Part shown: positions 60,991 to 64,000 of the stretch, piece after piece
How the letters are laid out: every line of letters starts with the position of its first letter
Numbering within the stretch: the first letter of the stretch is position 1
NCBI GenBank assembly: GCA_017303675.1
Contig: JAFLBX010000001.1
Coordinates: 62,001 to 126,000, forward strand
Reading direction: 5' to 3'
Length of the DNA: 64,000 nucleotides
Source of the DNA: Ignavibacteria bacterium
GTDB lineage: Bacteria; Bacteroidota; Ignavibacteria; Tepidaquicellales; OLB5
Notes under the pieces: generated by a model
What the model was told of the DNA's origin: nothing
The model's database searches: none
What the model saw: the letters and a program-made list of their open reading frames with translations, nothing else
Position numbers and translations under genes: made by a program

Positions 60991-62419
60991 GTTTTTCCAG
61001 AAGCCAATCCTTATGTACAACATTCTGCACAGCCTTAATATTATTTTTCAATTGACGGTCCTTTGTTTCGCCCGCAGATCTTTTTATCAATTCTGAAGTA
61101 AACTTAACAAAATTCAAATGTCTTTCCTTTAGGTATTCTGTTATCAGCCTGTTTTTATTTAAAAAATGCCTGTACGAATCAATAAAAGCCAGTGCCTGCT
61201 CATAGTAACCAAGCTCATAATAATTCTTTAAAGCCCAGCTTTTAATATCCATTTTTAAAATGATATAATCATTTTTTACCTTATTAAGCTCAACAAGAGA
61301 AGCCGGGAAATCTTTTTTTAAAAATTTAACAAGAGCCAGACCGTAATGATACATAGACTCAGTATATTCTTTCTGAACCAAAGATGAGTATTTTATGATA
61401 AAATCTTCAGCCCAATCAATTTTTTTCAAATTTACAGCGCTTATGAGAATATTCTTAAATCTTTGTGCTGTCATTGTATTTGTGTGAAATGAATATGCTC
61501 CGGTTTTAAGCATATGTTCATAAACAAAGAAAACCTCTTGCCTGTATTTTGCAGTATTGTATTTGCTTCGCATTAAACAGCAGGTTTCCAGGTAATTAAG
61601 AAAATGGTTATTTTCATCGGTTGATAAAATCTCCTGATTAATTAAATATACTTTCCTGAATTCATCATATTTTTCTTCATTGCTTTCATCAGTCAGCGCT
61701 TCCAGCAAAGAGTAATGCAGTTTAAGGATTTCGTATTGTTTGGGCCTGTATGGTTTGAGATTTTTTATGAATGTAAAAAGATCCACATTTCCGATGAAAT
61801 CCATTAATATATTGTGATCATATTTTACATTATAAGTTTTTTCATTAATAATAATATCCTGCGCATTGTGTATAAGCTCAATTATCATGAAATAAATAAG
61901 ATTTTCAGCCCTGTTAAGTATATTCCCGCTGATGTGCAGCTGTTTATCCTTACGCAGATGATACTCAACATTAATAACTTCAAGCTCAAACATTTTAAAG
62001 AATTTATCTCTTGAGCTGGTATAGTTTTTCACTGAATCTAAAGCTTCCTTATAATTTTTTTTATAAACGGCATCCAGGTTTCTGTCCCTAAGCTCCTGCA
62101 GAAGACGTATGTAATCAACAGGGCTTTCAGAATAATCTGAATTAACCGAGAGGAATTCCTCTGAGAGCTTTAAAAGGTCAGATAATAATATTCTTATGAC
62201 AGTATCATTGAATTTTTTGCCCGGGAAAAGCTTTGTAAAAAGCTTTTCTTTTTTGATATTTGGAGATGTGTAATCCGGATGATATTTGCGCAGCTGATCA
62301 AGAGTTTTAATTACGTTCTTATTGGAATTATAGTAAGGAGATGCTACAAAATCACGAAATGATTTTAACTCAGCTTTTGAAAATGTTTTAAGTATATCTA
62401 TGATTTTACTTTTTAACAT
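60983..62419 (-). CDS. Large helical protein, unknown function
   Basis: The 478-residue protein is not recognised. It is helical throughout, without signal or membrane segment. The N-terminus ('LKTFSKAELKSFRDFVASPYYNSNKNVIKTLDQLRKYHPDY', 'KKEKLFTKLFPGKKFND') is a pattern found in many uncharacterised Bacteroidota proteins and weakly resembles the protein at 37658-39199. The body has TPR-like helices. It converges on the cupin gene with an 8-bp overlap. Confidence 0.75.
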   Translation of the reverse strand: MLKSKIIDILKTFSKAELKSFRDFVASPYYNSNKNVIKTLDQLRKYHPDYTSPNIKKEKLFTKLFPGKKFNDTVIRILLSDLLKLSEEFLSVNSDYSESPVDYIRLLQELRDRNLDAVYKKNYKEALDSVKNYTSSRDKFFKMFELEVINVEYHLRKDKQLHISGNILNRAENLIYFMIIELIHNAQDIIINEKTYNVKYDHNILMDFIGNVDLFTFIKNLKPYRPKQYEILKLHYSLLEALTDESNEEKYDEFRKVYLINQEILSTDENNHFLNYLETCCLMRSKYNTAKYRQEVFFVYEHMLKTGAYSFHTNTMTAQRFKNILISAVNLKKIDWAEDFIIKYSSLVQKEYTESMYHYGLALVKFLKKDFPASLVELNKVKNDYIILKMDIKSWALKNYYELGYYEQALAFIDSYRHFLNKNRLITEYLKERHLNFVKFTSELIKRSAGETKDRQLKNNIKAVQNVVHKDWLLEKLS

Positions 62420-62745
62420 GTAATAAATTTATAACATTTTTAGATTAAATGAAAACTAATAAATTATGATTATTTAATACTTTATATGAATAATTCATAA
62501 TTTAATAAGGGTGGATAATTCCTGAATTTTTATAACATTTAATCAAATATTTCAGTTTTATAAACTGTTATTACATTTCACTCCATTGAAATAAATAAAA
62601 ATGCCTTAATTCTGCCAAATTTATTGAAATCGATATATATATAAGTCTAAAATGTAAATTATAGCAATCTAAATTTTATAACAAAGAATGAAAGAATTCT
62701 TTGTCATAAAAATTAATGACATTTATCTTTGACGAAAACCAGAAT
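62420..62745. other. 326-bp AT-rich intergenic region
   Basis: No gene, hairpin or clear promoter was recognised; the sequence is very AT-rich. 'aacaaagaatgaaagaattctttgtcat' (about 62681-62707) contains an inverted repeat ACAAAGAAT/ATTCTTTGT-like that might be an operator or weak terminator. Confidence 0.4.
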
Positions 62746-62958
62746 ATGAAGAAAATATTCAAAAGAAAGCCGAGGTATTATATCGATTGTCGTGAATATC
62801 CCAGCAATTCTAAATGCTCCCTATATTTATCCGGAAAGCTTACGGAAGTACTGAATACATATGTTCATCATGCAGTTGAAGTACATGGACATAAAAACAC
62901 CCCGGAATTAAGAAAAGAAATAAGAAAATTATTACAGTCGGAAAAAAATAAAATATAA
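62746..62958 (+). CDS. DUF1059-like small protein
   Basis: The 70-residue form (start ATG 62746; a TTG/ATG at 62716 would add ten residues) has 'YYIDCREYPSNSKCSLYLSGKLTEVLNTYVHHAVEVHGH', close to DUF1059 proteins with their Cys-x-Cys-like and His-x-x-His-containing pattern. Function unknown; possibly metal-linked. First of four small genes in one direction. Confidence 0.7.
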   Translation: MKKIFKRKPRYYIDCREYPSNSKCSLYLSGKLTEVLNTYVHHAVEVHGHKNTPELRKEIRKLLQSEKNKI

Positions 62959-62990
62959 ATTTAAACTTATTAGCAGAAAGGAAACAAATA

Positions 62991-63290
62991 ATGATAGTTG
63001 TAAGAGATATTTTTTATCTGAAATTCGGTAAAGCAAAAGATGCTAAACAGCTCTTAAGCGAAGCAAAAGGTATAAATGAAAAATACGGTTTTACAAACAA
63101 CAGAGCATTAACTGACCTGGTTACAGCGAAGTCATACACCTTAATACTTGAAAGCCAGTGGGAGAATCTGGCTGCATGGGAAAATGCAATGAAACAGGGA
63201 TTGGGAGCTGAAGACTGGCAGAAATGGTATGCTAAATTTATCCCGCTTGTAGATTCAGCCAGCAGAGAAATACTAAATATTGTTAACTAA
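62991..63290 (+). CDS. Small dimeric alpha/beta-barrel-like protein
   Basis: The 99-residue protein begins 'MIVVRDIFYLKFGKAKDAKQLLSEAK' and has 'YTLILESQWENLAAWENAMKQGLG', the pattern of ABM/NIPSNAP-like ferredoxin-fold proteins that form dimeric barrels. GAAAGGAAAC before the ATG is a plausible ribosome site. It lies between a DUF1059-like and a cupin gene, 32 bp and 20 bp away, so they probably form an operon. Function unknown. Confidence 0.75.
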   Translation: MIVVRDIFYLKFGKAKDAKQLLSEAKGINEKYGFTNNRALTDLVTAKSYTLILESQWENLAAWENAMKQGLGAEDWQKWYAKFIPLVDSASREILNIVN

Positions 63291-63310
63291 ATTAGAATAA
63301 GGAAAAAACT

Positions 63311-63673
63311 ATGTATAAAAAACCTGAGATTAAAAATTTTAGCAAATCAGACGAAACCAGAGAATTTCCTTTGGGAAAACTAGAAATGCTTAACATTGGT
63401 GGAGCAGAGATTGGAAAAGCTGTATTAATGCCGGGATGGAAATGGTCTGAATCTGTAAAGCCCATTGCCCAGACAAAAAGCTGCGAAGCACCGCATTTTC
63501 AATATCATATTGCAGGTACTTTAAGGGTAAGAATGGACGACGGTACTGAATATGATTGCGGACCCGGTGATATTTCAGTTTTGCCGCCGGGACATGATGC
63601 CTGGGTAATTGGAGATGAACCTGTAATACTGGTTGATTTTCATGGAATGAGTGAATACGCTAAATCCAAATAA
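63311..63673 (+). CDS. Cupin-domain protein
   Basis: The 120-residue protein has a cupin fold with 'PGWKWSESVKPIAQTKSCEAPHFQYHIAGTLRVRMDDGTEYDCGPGDISVLPPGHDAWVIGDEPVILVDFHG'. It contains the conserved GDISVLPPGHDAW turn and two cysteines that might ligate a metal. Similar proteins are common next to small alpha/beta proteins in stress or detoxification operons. Likely cytoplasmic; substrate unknown. Confidence 0.85.
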   Translation: MYKKPEIKNFSKSDETREFPLGKLEMLNIGGAEIGKAVLMPGWKWSESVKPIAQTKSCEAPHFQYHIAGTLRVRMDDGTEYDCGPGDISVLPPGHDAWVIGDEPVILVDFHGMSEYAKSK

Positions 63674-63695
63674 CTTAAAACAGGAGATAAAAAAA

Positions 63696-63959
63696 ATGAA
63701 CAGATACCTGGTAGAAACTTCTCACAACAGGGAAGATTGCCTGCATGTACTTGACGAATTCGTAATTCACGGGCATATAACTCATTTTGAGTGGGGTTGT
63801 AAGAGCGGTGTTTGCACCGGTTGGGCATTTGTGGATGCTGAAAGTGAAGAACAAGCTCTTTATGCAGTGCCTGCTTTGATTAGAAATAAAGCCAGAGTAA
63901 TTAAACTATCTCAATTTACTCCGGAAAAAATACAGGAATTTCACGAGGAAGAGTTATAA
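63696..63959 (+). CDS. Small ferredoxin-fold-like protein, unknown function
   Basis: The 87-residue form starts at ATG 63696, preceded by AGGAG (63682-63686); an upstream in-frame ATG (63651) overlaps the cupin gene and lacks a site. The sequence 'RYLVETSHNREDCLHVLDEFV' and 'GWAFVDAESEEQALYAVPALIRNKARVIKLSQF' suggests a small beta-alpha-beta fold (DUF4242-like in style). Last of the four-gene operon in this window. Confidence 0.75.
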   Translation: MNRYLVETSHNREDCLHVLDEFVIHGHITHFEWGCKSGVCTGWAFVDAESEEQALYAVPALIRNKARVIKLSQFTPEKIQEFHEEEL

Positions 63960-64000
63960 ATAAACTACCCGGAAATTTAAAGGGTCAATCGAAAGGAAGA

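Overview
The window looks like a chromosomal segment of a free-living, AT-rich member of the Bacteroidota/Ignavibacteria-Chlorobi side of the FCB group. Supporting signs are four secreted proteins ending in type IX secretion (T9SS) C-terminal sorting domains (plus a fifth, cut off, of the same kind), a gingipain-type C25 peptidase, a bacillithiol BshA, the efp-accB-accC cluster, several TTG starts, and promoters of the form TTG-N20-TAnnTTTG, which resemble the Bacteroidota -33/-7 consensus. No phage or conjugative block is visible. The species cannot be named from sequence alone.

Layout. 1-2172: two leftward YCF48/BNR-repeat secreted proteins, the first cut by the window edge. 2416-8601: sugar-kinase-like ATPase, guaA, an orphan periplasmic binding protein, then an envelope group of two paralogous LysM proteins and a small coiled-coil lipoprotein. 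8771-14027: phoH, a leftward tmk-ctp-tauE operon, and an SbtA-type bicarbonate transporter. 14115-19133: mutS, a repeat-flanked GxxExxY gene, tadA and a MATE exporter. 19164-20568: an AT-rich pair of unknown genes. 20704-24720: a TetR regulator and paaABCD (phenylacetyl-CoA epoxidase), interrupted between paaA and paaB by a four-helix-bundle (IVS-type) gene inside inverted repeats; paaE is not here. 24788-30714: a pseudo-protease lipoprotein and a leftward gap-pgk-aminotransferase-CDP-alcohol phosphotransferase run. 31530-34164: efp-accB-accC. 34238-35659: a REP/RAYT mobile locus with two REP-flanked genes and a 90-bp direct duplication that includes the 3' end of rsfS. 35637-45148: rsfS, LytR_C, bshA, TIGR02757, a stand-alone 3HCDH domain, cdaA-pcm-miaA and tag. 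45193-54897: T9SS cargo (YCF48, beta-helix, C25 peptidase), a possible lipoprotein and two tRNA-Ser genes. 55093-60990: three tandem paralogous cytoplasmic TPR-histidine kinases and a translationally coupled cupin. 60983-63959: a large helical protein and an operon of four small proteins.

The main theme beyond housekeeping is a dense set of short dispersed repeats at gene borders. Several flank single small genes (GxxExxY, four-helix bundle, RAYT, a 4-TM membrane protein) in inverted pairs, and one has been absorbed in frame into a T9SS sorting domain. They suggest that several families of minimal, repeat-delimited mobile units have shaped this genome. The best candidates for undescribed biology are the two-unit REP/RAYT locus (34238-35659), the repeat-bounded four-helix-bundle and GxxExxY genes, and the triple TPR-kinase array with no response regulator nearby.
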